A stretch of DNA of 64,000 nucleotides from Xestospongia muta (lineage: Eukaryota > Porifera > Demospongiae > Haplosclerida > Petrosiidae). Positions within the stretch are counted from its first letter, which is position 1, and each line of letters starts with the position of its first letter. Below the pieces are notes generated by a model, which saw nothing but the letters and a program-made list of their open reading frames with translations, searched no databases and had not been told where the DNA came from. Location: assembly GCA_963693285.1 (NCBI GenBank), contig OY848919.1:8675461-8739460 (forward strand), read 5' to 3'. Positions 45,534 to 56,763 of the stretch are shown here, piece by piece. The position numbers and the translations under genes are program-made.

Positions 45534-46855
45534 TCAGTCACTTTCAGATAAAATTTCTTGATACCTAGATGAATGTTCTCCATCACTTTCAAAATCACTG
45601 TCCTCTGCTTTTAGCTTTTTGTCTCTTCTATAACTGTGGTATATAACATGAAATGTAACGTATTAATTAATATACCGATTCACCTTTTTGTTTTCTTTTC
45701 CTCTTCATGGGCAGGAAAAGTTTACCTTTTGATGGTATTCCTTTCCTCAAGTAAGATATACCATTTGCAGGTTCCTTACCATGTCCAATGAACCCATTGT
45801 TAGGCAGTGTTGAGTCAGAATATTTATGCTTTTCAGAAAGCCAACATTTTCTGGATAAATAATCTGCATCAGACCAATCATTGTTTTTTACTTTTTCTCT
45901 CTTGTCTCCTATGAGAAGCAAATTAATATAAACTATAACAACCCATGACTTCAATTACCAATATGTCTCTATGTACTACTTGTTATTTATGATGTGATGA
46001 ATTATGTGACTTCAAATTGTCATTAAGTGATGGATGATGACTGGGAACACTCGTTTCTCTGACCCCTATATTCATGAAGTGGACATTACAACTTATGTTG
46101 TTGTATATAATATAATTATATACCTTTGTTTAGTAATTCATTATTTCTGCATTTTCCACTAGTTCTTCCTTACCATATTTAAATTTCTTAGGTATAATAT
46201 CAGGTCTGAATCATCAGATAATGACTCTGATAGTTTAGAATTCACATTCATTAACTCAGTCTCTTTTGCTTTGCAACTTTTCCTATTGTGAATAACTATT
46301 AGTAAAAAAGACATATAAAGTTCCTAATTTACTTCTTTCGTTTCTCATTTTCTTTTGTTTATCAAATAATCTTGAATGTTTCTTTGATGACACAGACATA
46401 CTAACATCTGATCTCCTTTTCTGTCTTGCTTTATGTAATTCTTTACCAGGTCCTTTAAATTCATCTTATGGCAGGAATCTACCTAATAAAATGATTATTA
46501 AGAAATGATCTTCATACACTTTACTAACTTTCCTAGTTGGTTCTTTTTGTAATACATTTCCTTCCATAACATTTTCATTCTGTGTACTATTTTCTAATTC
46601 TAAAATATAAATAATTAGGTCATTTCTGGTACAAACAATAACACATTCTATTAAGTATATATTCTATATAGTACATACCTTTGTATTTTCTTTTAAAAAC
46701 ATCAGCTAAATCATTCCGGTTTAAACCATTTAAAGTTTTAAGGAGGGTTGTCAAGATACTGGGGCTGAAAAGGACATGATCTTGTATCTCATCAACAATC
46801 AAGATGTTCTTTATTCGAATCTCAACTTTAACTTGCTTGTAAAGTCTAAGTAATT
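45534..46855 (-). pseudogene. Partial paralogue: half death-fold domain plus charged tail
   Basis: Minus-strand relative of the 3' half of the ankyrin-ROCO gene. It starts abruptly with LYKQVKVEIR and ILIVDEIQDHVLFSPSILTT, LLKTLNGLNRNDLADVFKRK (46676-46850), matching the second half of the death-fold exon at 50376-50702. Charged tail exons follow: SDADYLSRKCWLSEKHK, GFIGHGKEPANGISYLRKGI, and MKRKRKQKGE (45667-45900). The end KKLKAEDSDFESDG...ILSESD and TGA at 45534-45536 parallels the end of the full gene. No ankyrin or GTPase exons precede it. Tail exons keep reasonable splice sites, so a short transcript is possible. Confidence 0.6.
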
Positions 46856-46859
46856 ATGT

Positions 46860-47440
46860 AAAGGAAGCATGACTAATATCTTTTATGACTGCAAACTAAA
46901 GAAAATTGCCAACATAACAAAGACAACATAAATACAGCTTGCTTGATAGATGATATATTTCATAATATATAATAATAGTTTATAACAGTGCACATGAACC
47001 TGATAATAATGATTAAGTTCTTATGATATATTGAATTATGTGGCTTCAAATGAACAAGTGATTTATTAAAACTTTGTGAGTTTCCAGACAAATGGTATCT
47101 TTTATGAGACTGATTGATTAGCTGATTGGAAACACTGGTTTCTCTAATCCCTCTAACTAGGAAGTGGGTATTACATTAATCTTAATAAGTATGAACACTA
47201 ACCACAACACACACATATATATATACTTACACACACACACACACATTAAAACTTACATATAAGGTTGTCTTTGACTGAAAATATGGCTACACCAAATCAA
47301 GTTATGACTGATACAGACTATCGATAACTCTCTGTAAGTAAGATACAAACAATCATATTACATACTGTACATGTATATAATACATTGAACATCGCACTTT
47401 ACTTACTATTGATAAATCTAAACAACCATAGATACATCAT
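46860..47440. other. Spacer with tail-like repeat and CA/AT runs
   Basis: Contains a piece (GGAAACACTGGTTTCTCTAA at about 47130-47150) that resembles tail-exon sequence of the neighbouring paralogues, and (AT)/(AC) runs at 47211-47247. No gene. Confidence 0.4.
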
Positions 47441-47449
47441 TAATAACCC

Positions 47450-49150
47450 TTCGTTTGCGGAAGGCTCCAACGGAGCCCCACCCAATTTCATTGCAAAACG
47501 CGGAAGGCTCTTTTAGGCACCTGGAGCTGTTATAATTTATAAAAACGCTTTTTTGATCGATTTTTCTTTTGAAATGGCTCGTTTTCTAAGTTCAAATGAT
47601 CCCGAGGCTTTGTTACAATTGATGGAAGAAATAGATAGCGATTTTAGCGATGACGATTTTGATGGCTTTGTTGATGAAAATGATGAAAATGAAAAAAAAG
47701 ATGATGATTGTTTTTGTAAAGAAACTAGTAATGTTACTACAACTTTCTTTTCTTCTGGTACCACCTCTTCTCCAACTCCTCCTACTAATTATCCTGATAC
47801 TAGTATTCCTCAGTATCAAGAAAAACCGGGACCAACCACTCAATTGTCTGGAGCAGAACCAGTAATATATTTTAAACATCTTTGGACAGACACTCTAAGT
47901 AACGAAATATTAAAACAAACTCACCTCTATGGTCAGCAGTACTTACAATCTCATGTAGACTATCTCCATGAACACCCCAGAGCTCGAGCTCATGATTTTA
48001 GTAAACGTACATTCACACTAGGAGAGTTATACAACTTTCTATCTTTAGTTATAACTATGGGTATTGTCAGCTTACCAAGTATTCCAAGTTATTAGCGCAC
48101 ATATTGGCCACTTCTTAATGATGGCTTTCGTAAAGTAATATCTCGTGATAGGTTCCTGCTTCTATTGAAATTTCTCCATCTCTCTGACAATGAGAAGTAC
48201 ATCTCCTTTGGCCAAGCTGGGCATGATCGTTTGTATAAAATTCGGCCAATTATCACTCACCTCATTGCTCAGTTCAAATCATCATATAGACCAAACCAGA
48301 ACTGTAGTGTAGATGAGAGCATCATCAGTTATAAAGGTCGCCTCTCATTTCTTCAGTATCTTCCTAAGAAACCACACAAATGGAGAATCAATTGCAAGGC
48401 TTGGGTACTGGCTGATGCCAAAAGTGGCTATACATGGAATCTGGACATCTATACGGAAGATCTGATGAACAAGATGGTAATTTACCATTGTCAAGTCATG
48501 TTGTTCTCTCTCTAGCAGCTGACCTTCTGGTTAAGGGGTACAACTTCTTTTTTGACAACTTCTACACAAGTCCAGACCTGTGTAAAAGGCTCTATCAAAA
48601 TGGCTCTGGAAGCTGTGGTACAGTCAGGCTAAACAGAAAGGGGATACCTGACTGGATCAAGAGGAAACATGTAGAAAAAGGTGAAGTGATAACATACCGT
48701 GATGGATGTATATTTGGAATCAAATGGATGGATAAGAGTTGTAGCTGCCCTTTCTACCATTGATGACGACTCTATGATAGAGATCCAAAGAAGAACTAGT
48801 GCTTGTCGAAACGGAATAGAGACCATCAAGAAACCAGCAATAATTCACAATTACAAACTTACATGGGAGGTGTGGACAAAGCTGATCAGCTGGTAACGTA
48901 CTATGGATTTCCTCACTTTTCCAAGAAATGGTGGAAACGAATATTTTTCCACATGCTAGATACCACCCTTGTAAATGCTTATATCATGTACATAGAATCT
49001 ACACCTGGTCATTGTCTCTCTCATATAGATTTTCGGCTTGAGGTAGCTCGAGCTCGAGAAAAAGTGAGGACACAGTACTATTTGAATATCAATTTTCATT
49101 TTATTACAATTAGCCACAGTTGGAACTGGAATATCCAAAAAACTTCATAA
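47450..49150 (+). mobile_element. piggyBac transposon with disrupted transposase
   Basis: The left end reads CCCTTCGTTTGCGG, typical of piggyBac termini, but the adjoining tetranucleotide is not a clean TTAA. The transposase starts at 47553 or 47574 with an acidic N-terminus (DSDFSDDDFDGFVDENDE). The DDE core follows: VDESIISYKGRLSFLQYLPK with KPHKWRINCKAWVLADAKSG (48310-48430), FFFDNFYTSPDLCKRL (48548-48595) and YMGGVDKADQLVTYYGFPHF (48858-48917). The aspartates expected of the family are visible. It is broken by a TAG at 48093-48095 and at least three frame changes (about 48460, 48740 and 48830). The C-terminal cysteine-rich domain and right end were not recognised. Confidence 0.85.
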
Positions 49151-49212
49151 CTAAAATAATAATCACACTAACATTTCAATTCATTGTCTCCATCACCATT
49201 GTCTATTTTCAA

Positions 49213-50336
49213 TCACTTTCAGATAATGATTGTTCTGAGCAGGTTCCTTGAGTCTTGGATGAATTGTCTTCATCATCATCATAATTAGTTTCTGCTTTCA
49301 GCCTTTTGTCACTTGTCACTGATGAGCATAAAATAAAGATATTAAAATCAACACACTGCATTTACCTTTCTGTGTCATTTTTCTTTTTGTAGGCAATGAA
49401 GACACACATTCCGATGGTATTCCTTTCTTTTGGTAAGTCTTTCTATTTGCAGGTTCCTTACCATATCCAATAGATTTGTCATATGATGGTGCTGGTTTAA
49501 ATGATTTATGCTTTTTGGTCACTTCTTGTTTTTGAGGTTGATGATCTTCATCAGATTGATCTGAATCATTACTTTCTGATCTTTTTTTTCTATTTTCTCC
49601 TGTAACAGGTAAACATAAACAAAAATACCTTTTTGACTGTATTAATATACTCACTGTTTTTTCTCTTCTGTACATCTTGTTTTGTATAATTATGTGCTGA
49701 TTGATTATAAATTTGTCGTCTTCTCAACAAATGGTCCCTTTTATCAGACTGACCAGAAATACTGGCTTCATTTCTTACTCTCTTGTCATCTGTTTAAATG
49801 AAGTAAACATTCAAACCTGTGCCATTTAAGAACACGTACCTTTTTTAAATATTTCTTTACTCCTGTAAGATGTTCCACTGGCTACGTCCTTAGCATGTTT
49901 ACTTGATGTTTCATTAAACTCTGAGTCATTACCAGATGATGACCCTGACTGCTCTGAACACACTTCCATTAACTTTGGCTTCTTTAGTCCTTTCTTTTTT
50001 CCTGTTGTAACTGACTATAAAAAAGACATGATAAGTAATTTCTAACTTACTCTCTTTGTTCATCATTTTCTTTTGTTCATCATGTTCTTTGAATTGCTTC
50101 TTTGAAGAAGTTGGTATACTCTCATCTGTTCTCCTTTTCAATTTGTGTAGTCTTCTTTTTGTTGTCTTCTTACCATTGTCCTGATTTGTGTTGGTAGTAG
50201 TTATCATCCTACTTAATAGTTAAAATGTGTACTTCTACAATTTTTTTCTAACTTTCTCAACAAGAACATCTTGAATTGTGCTGCCTTCTATAATGTGCTC
50301 TTTCTCTGAAGTCCTTTTTAATTCTAAAGGAAGTTA
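49213..50336 (-). CDS. Charged C-terminal tail exons of the ankyrin-ROCO gene
   Basis: A series of small exons with GT-AG borders follows the death-fold exon: ELKRTSEKEHIIEGSTIQDV (50285-50330); a basic segment GKKTTKRRLHKLKRRTDES with KKQFKEHDEQKKMMNKE (50060-50200); KKKGLKKPKLMEVCSEQSGS; DDKRVRNEASISGQSDKRDH (49730-49795); RKKRSESNDSDQSDEDHQP and KKHKSFKPAPSYDKSIGYGK (49430-49600); and SDKRLKAETNYDDDEDNSS to ESD and TGA at 49213-49215. The tail is Lys/Ser/Asp-rich and likely disordered, with several possible nuclear signals. Two partial copies exist (45.5-46.9 and 60.8-61.2 kb). Exact exon borders were not all resolved. Confidence 0.6.
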
Positions 50337-50375
50337 CCACTACATATTATAACATAACATTCTATATAACATACC

Positions 50376-50702
50376 TTTATATTTTCCTACAATTAAAACA
50401 GATAAATCTTGTTGTGTCAAATCATTCAAAATATTGAGGAAAGATATGAAAATACTAGCATTGTGTGTGACACGACTTTTTAAGTCATCAAGAACTAGTT
50501 CAAGGCGGTCTTCATTTGAGTCTCCAGTTTTCTTATCTCTCACTCTTTTATATAGACCCTCTGAAATGACTTCCTTTGAATAGAGCCTCCGTGCTAGGGC
50601 AAAGGCATCAATATTTGATTCAATAATAATATCAGTACATTGAACCAGAGCTCTCTTTGCCACACCAGAGTCCATTGATGATATTAGATCATATCCTAAC
50701 TC
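50376..50702 (-). CDS. Death-fold (CARD-like) exon of the ankyrin-ROCO gene
   Basis: Acceptor TTTTTTCTTAG precedes and donor GTATGT follows. The exon reads ELGYDLISSMDSGVAKRALV, then IESNIDAFALARRLYSKEVI, then RVRDKKTGDSNEDRLELVLD, then ASIFISFLNILND and QQDLSVLIVGKYK. A six-helix pattern with LY.K..IS..LY.RV is like CARD-type death folds found in many sponge immune-type proteins. It joins in phase to the small exon 50962-51015 (EISKKQVKDEGDDNL) and through it to the ROCO exon. Related, decayed copies lie at 950-1230 and 46676-46850. The superfamily assignment is by pattern. Confidence 0.65.
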
Positions 50703-50961
50703 TAAGAAAAAATTCAAAGTAAGAATTGATAATAACAATGGTTGTAGGTACATGTACAATTGAAATTATCAGTCAATTTCATAATTTTAAATGCAAAATA
50801 CATGATGAACGTTAATATATAGTATATTGTTTGTGGGTGGTCTCATTATCTGCTGTGAGTTTAAACTTGATTGTAAAGTCAAGATAATTATGTAAAGTAA
50901 GAATGATAGATGGTATATTCCATATTATATTAATAACCATTTATAACAGTGCACATGTACC

Positions 50962-51015
50962 TGATGACATTAAATTGTCATCACCTTCATCTTTAACTTG
51001 TTTCTTAGAAATTTC
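50962..51015 (-). CDS. Small linker exon of the ankyrin-ROCO gene
   Basis: Acceptor TTTTTCTAG, then EISKKQVKDEGDDNLMSS, then donor GTACATG. It connects the COR-like end (VIWFDK, donor at 51064) to the death-fold exon with a G carried over to form GAG. Confidence 0.6.
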
Positions 51016-51064
51016 CTAGAAAAATACTGTAGTTAAACTTTGCTAAGATTCTAAAACTCTATAC

Positions 51065-54000
51065 CTTATCAAACCAAATAACATGTTGTTCTTGTAGAGG
51101 TACAACATTTGGTCCATACACACATTGAGCAACAACAGGATCTTCATATTCACATATAGCAGGATGTGGTGTTGAAAACTCACAAGCAGTACATGGAAAA
51201 CCAAATAAATGACGAGACTTGTATGTATAATGTAGAGAATCAGTTACTGTCTTTATACCGTTGTCAATCACATTGTAGATAATAGGGCAGAGACTTTTTA
51301 ATGGCATAGCTTTACTAACATCAGGTATACGATCAATCCAAATCTCTAAATAAGTAGTTCGACTAACAAGTGTGATTTGATCACAACATTTACCAACTTT
51401 GAAGGTGATCTTGTTGCGATACTGATGTAGCTTGCTTAATGTCCATTCCAGTCCTGACTGTGATGTGGAACTTAACAAATAAACTACTAGACAACAGAAC
51501 ACACCTACAGGATTATAACCACACTCAAAGTAGATCAACAAAGGTGGAGGAGATATTGACTGCTCTCTGTGCTCTACTTCTTCTGCTGTAGGCTTAAGGG
51601 CACAAGGCATGAAGTAGCATTTCTCAGTTTTATGACCAACGTTTGATTCAGTAGGACCAACCACAATGTGAAGATGCGTTAGTAAGGAAATAAGTCTTAA
51701 AGGAGTCAAAGGGTCCTTTTTTCTTGAAGATAGCATGTGAATGTGTTTCTCTGTAAATCGACATGTGGTACAAAATTCTGTGGCAATTGCAGCACTTTTT
51801 GTTGCTTCAAAAGTGAAAAAAGATGTGATGAGTTGTGTGATACGATCAAAAAGCTGTTGAAGGTCAATTATAACAATGTTTTCTAATTCTTTAACCCCCG
51901 GATAGTGCATAATACTTCCTACTCTGTGATGTAAAAACCATAATGCTGACTTGAAATCATCTCTGTCTTTTATGCCACAGCCTTGAGCAAGCTCATAACA
52001 GGTTTCTAATTTGTCAATGATTTTTTTCCTTTTTTTCAATTCCAAACTGAATGCACACCAAGATACAGGAATAGGAAGCTCCTGAAATCTAGAGATTATG
52101 CTGTGAAGAGAGATTCGTAAATTTTCAATTTGGGCTTTGTCATTTATTGTGTCAAGAGGAAAAATAGCTTGTTCTTTGTTTGAAAATTGGACCAAATTGT
52201 CATGAAATAGATCAGAACTGTTTTGTATCTTCAATTTGAGTTCTTCATTAACTTCAGACACTTTACTTTCATCAACACAATCTCTGTGAGTAGCAATGAG
52301 AAATGCAGCAGGTTCTGAATCATCTTTAATTGGCAATTTATCAAAAGTCCATCCAACAGTGTTGTGTCTCAAACATGCTATGCTGGCTAATGAACGAAAA
52401 ATGACTTCTTCATGTGTAAAACATGTTTCATAAGGTTCTGATTGCCCTTCATCAGAACGATACGTGATCATTGAATGTTTTCTTAAGTCTTCGTTTAGTT
52501 TAAAAACAACTAAATTAACAGCAGGACCAGTGATTAGAATTGGTAAGATCTCATGGAATTCAGGTTGCCCTCCTGTATCAATAATGTGCAACATAGCATG
52601 GCTATCTTCAATGATCTCTTGTGTCTTGTTGTTTTTAGTGAGAAAAGCATGTCTACATGCTCCTGATATTGTTTGAATAGCCTTTTCAGTTGAGGAACTT
52701 GTGTAGTCATCATTTTCAATAGATTTCTGATCAAAGTCTTTAAGTTCTGTTGTTGAGTTGGAGAAAATGTTAGTTTCATAGCTGTCACTGCATTCTTCAA
52801 TCTTTTCATTAATTTTGTCATTCTTTTCAGGGTTAACGCCATTACCATAAAATTCTTGTGATTTTTTCTGGACTATTTTTTCTGAGTTATTTTCGGAAGA
52901 GTCTGAAATCTTGTTAAAAATAAAAGCAGCTTCTTCATTTTTACTTTGCCTTTTCCAATCAATGACATCTTTCACTCCAGACACTACAACATCTTGTTGA
53001 TGTAGTTTACGAAATCGTTCAACTGGTATAGTTTCATTCATCACACCAGTACTTAGACAGGGTTCTGTAAGGTTCTCATTAAGGAGTCTTCTCAGCAAAG
53101 TGCTTTTACCAGCACCTGGCGGTCCTGTTAAGACAAACTTAACATTTCGTAAATGTACCACTCCACTACTTTTCAATGCTTGTTCATATTTTTCCAAAAA
53201 TAACTTGTCATTGACACTAGTTAACGACAATTGATGACCACCACCACAACGAAAATAGTTAAAAATTTCCCAGGCACGATGTTTACAGGCTGTATTCAAA
53301 GGAGTGTCACCATGAATATTTTGAGCATTGGTATCACATCTAACAGCTTCAACTAGATATTTGACAAGTTGTATATTTCTAGAATCTCTGGTAGCTAAAT
53401 GAACATTGTGAGAAGCTTCACATGCTATGTGAAGGGGTCTGTCACCATCATTATTTTCAGATTCTTTATCACATTCGGGTTTAGATGCCAAAAACTTAAC
53501 AGCGTCAAAATGATTCTTTTGACAAGCAATATGTAAAGGTGTGAGGCCATGGTCTCCCTTAGCATTAATTTCACAACCAGCTACCTCAACTAGATGTCTT
53601 ACCAACTCAACATCATCAGAAGCTTCACATGCTATGTGAAGTGGTCTGTCACCATATTTGTGTTTTGCTTCTTTATCACATTGGGGATTAGATGACAGAA
53701 ACTTGACAATATCAAATTGATTTACCAGACAAGCTATATGGAGTGATGTAGCACCATCTTTACTTCGCTTAGCATTAATGTCACAACCTGCTTCTTCTAC
53801 TAGATATTTAACAAGCATAACATTGTTAGAATATTGACAAGCTAGGTGAAGTGGCCTAGTACCATTCTTGTCTTCTGCTTCTATATTACATTCATCCTTC
53901 GAAGACAGAAATTTTACAATTTCAAAACAATTATTTTTACAAGCTATGTGAAAAGAGGTCACATTATCAAATGTTCCAGCATTAATATCACAACTTGCTT

Positions 54001-54767
54001 TTTCCACTAAATATCTCACTATATTTATGTTAGTGGGAAATTTGCAAGCTATACGAAGAGGTCTAATACCATCACTGTATTTTGCTTCTTTATTAATACC
54101 AACTTCAGTGATAAGAAAGTCAACAATATTTACATAACCCAAGGAAACAAAGTAATGCAAAGGATAGGGTTATTTATTATCTAGCCATTGGACAACATTA
54201 TCTTTTACAACAAGCTTAGCTAAGTCTACTAAACCTTCTTGAATTACTCTGTCCATAAAATCTTTAAAAGATATTTTCTTAAGCATTAGTACCATTACTT
54301 CCCAAGTTGAAATCTTAGCACATTGATAGATATCATCAGGAGACAATATAATATCTTGGTTACATATAAATACAACAATGTCTGAATGTAGATTCTTACA
54401 AGCATAATAAAGAGGGGTGTGTCCACATACATCATGATGGAACACAAAACTATCTGGATGTTTAGAGAGCAAGAATCTAACAAACTCAAGTTTACCAGTG
54501 TCACACACTAAATGAAGCAGAGTTGAGCCTTTATCATTAACTAAAGCACTATAATCCACAATATCAGAGACACTAGTAAGGTACACTAAAACTTCTAACC
54601 CACATTGAACAGAACTACAGCACAAGTGAAATAAAGTGTTCTCTTCATCATCACGTATCAAAGGAGAAGCTCCTAGTTTAATAAGTTTCTTGACATTATC
54701 CAGATCACCTCTAGTACAAGCAGTACAAAGTTCAGTTACTAAATATGACTCCAATGTTGATGTCATG
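51065..54767 (-). CDS. Ankyrin-ROCO (Roc-COR) protein, one in-frame TAA
   Basis: One 3.7-kb exon after an acceptor TTTGTTTTACAG; ATG at 54766. Ankyrin repeats occupy the first ~560 codons, with a ~69-residue double-repeat period (DRPLHIACEAS...). The frame is continuous except for a TAA at 54170-54172, in an ankyrin turn between WLDNK and PYPLHYFVSLGY; the downstream part has no ATG nearby. Walker A is LTGPPGAGKSTLLRRLL (~53110). A ~190-residue acidic insert follows, then HIIDTGGQPEFHE (G3), IATHRDCVDE (G4), and a COR-like region (LPIPVSWCAFSLELKKR, FLHHRVGSIMHYPGV, VIIDLQQLFDRITQLI). ROCO proteins use this GTPase for dimer-dependent signalling. With the death-fold exon 3' of it, the gene is a likely immune-type signalling scaffold. 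The TAA makes it a pseudogene, a polymorphic allele or an assembly error. Confidence 0.8.
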
Positions 54768-54769
54768 CT

Positions 54770-56030
54770 GTAAAACAAAAAAAGTAAAAAGGTTGTACTT
54801 TTAAAAATCATCCTAAAATAATCTTGATGGTATGTATTGCTGGGGCTTTTAAGGTTGGATTATTTTTAAATTGTAAGTTTAAAGAGTTAGCAGAAACTAC
54901 AGAACTGATTATACATCTTTTCTCAACTCAGAAACTTCATATAGTTGTGTACATTTCAAAGCGTTTAAAGCAAAAGTAATGATATTAATTAGTTATTATG
55001 TTGCTAAATAGTTAGTTCATGTTAATTAACTTAATTTGTTGCTCTGAAAAGTCACATACAACGATAGATTATTATTGTGAAATGGACACATCAATATCTA
55101 TTGCACACGTGGTGCTAACTATCCTAGGATTGCCTGGCACAACTAACATGCTATATTGTAAATTGTCTTGTGGTTTAATATTAGTAATAAATCTCTTACA
55201 AAATAATTGTTCATTAAATATTTAAATTATGCAGGCAAAATTCTAGGCTTTTCAAATAAACACAGTGCTATCAGAAAGTTTAATTAGTTGTATATACATG
55301 TTGTTCATTCTTAATTTTAACATTATAAATAAAAGAGACAGAGATTTGAAATGAAACTTGACTCACAAAACCTTTGTTGTGTTTTTAATATTAATAAAAT
55401 TTAAAAAAATAAAATTTAGGTGAATTAATTGCTTAGTGACGTGGTCAACAAATTTGTTTTCGCTAATTGATAGTGTATTAGATTTACTACTCAAGAGGTT
55501 TGTATGATCAGGTCTATACTTGGATTATGGGATTAGCAAAACTGCCTATTAAGTAAAAAGTAAGTATAGAATTAATATTACCATATTTCCTAGATTAAAG
55601 ACCCTGCATTGATTTCTTCCCCAACATTAAAATGAGGCAAATTTTTATTCAAGAAAGGCATTATTTCTTTTAGAAGACTTGCATGTTTTTACTACGCACT
55701 CTACTTGTTTCTGGCATTTATTCAAGGTTGGCATTCATTGAAAGTAGGTGTTTAGTCAAGTAGTTACGGTATATGTGTGAAAATGCACCAAATTCTTAGA
55801 CAAATTTTAAACAAATGCTTGAGTATAAACAGTTGCTATGCAGCAATGTTTAACAAGAAGTCAATGAAATTTAGTATGCAATTATTTTCTCTCATACCAA
55901 ATTTTAATATGTTTAAATTAGTGTAGTGATCGTGAGAAGGGGACGGTCTAGTTTATGTAACAGATTATTGTTTTGATATCAATAAAAGCATCAATAAGGA
56001 TAACCTTCGCAACTACATTCTGTGAACTAG
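54770..56030. other. Upstream intergenic DNA, nothing recognised
   Basis: A 5' untranslated exon of the ankyrin-ROCO gene must lie here or further out because 54768 is an acceptor; it was not located. Otherwise AT-rich and featureless. Confidence 0.35.
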
Positions 56031-56031
56031 A

Positions 56032-56169
56032 TAATGAATATATAAATATAGGCTGCATTGTAGTGTAGCAACAAAAGACAATCATATTATTGCTATATTC
56101 ACTACATTTTGCAACTCAAAAAGATTTTTTAAAATTATTGACATTTGTTAATATCAAAATAAGAATTAA
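56032..56169. repeat. ~130-bp direct repeat, left copy
   Basis: TAGTGTAGCAACAAAAGACA and CTACATTTTGCAACTCAAA are repeated at 58298-58440. The two copies flank the MITE plus hAT block. Confidence 0.65.
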
Positions 56170-56758
56170 GGTGGGTTCACAAAACTATGCTTGTATATGC
56201 ATCACATTGCGTTCTTGGCATCGCATAGCATAGTGTCAATGCTGTTCATATAAACAAGCAGGCTCATATGAACTAAAACCCTGCCCTCATTATTATAAAC
56301 ACTATTAGTGCAAAATGGAGACTGAAGTGTTACTGATTGCTTTTCTTTACAGACAAAAAAGAAGGCAATAGAAATGAAGAACAAAATGGGTCTGTCCTAT
56401 ATTTATTCAATGGCACCAATAAGGAGAGTTTCACTGTTTCAGTTACCTGGCTAGCCATTTATTTTTATGAGTTTTCTCTTGGCTTGGATCCCTTTGGCTA
56501 GATACTTGCTACAAGCAAAGAAAACAAACAGCCTCAACAACTTTCTCGTCTGCCATAAAACACATTGGTATGTAAGCACATGGCTATTGAAATCTGAGTG
56601 GCTGAACGCACTGGTTGGAACATCAAGATAGAAATTGATTCTGTCCTTGCATTGTGACACATCACATTTGTGTGTCACGCATGCACTGTGTTCATAAATT
56701 GATGTATGTATGCAACGTGACGTGAGGCAAGTATTTGCATTGTGATGCGAACAAGCTT
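56170..56758. mobile_element. TTAA-flanked MITE, copy A
   Basis: 589 bases bounded by TTAA on both sides (56166-56169, 56759-56762). The ends GGTGGGTTCACAAAAC and the inverted right end (GCGAACAAGC) are imperfect inverted repeats. About the same sequence recurs at 59093-59660 (GTGTCAATGCTGTTCATATA and others). TTAA target preference points to piggyBac or Kolobok-type transposition. No coding capacity. Confidence 0.7.
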
Positions 56759-56763
56759 TTAAG

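Noticed and set aside
47537..47879. Minus-strand frames opposite the piggyBac N-terminus
   Set aside because: They are shadows of the acidic N-terminal coding region on the plus strand.
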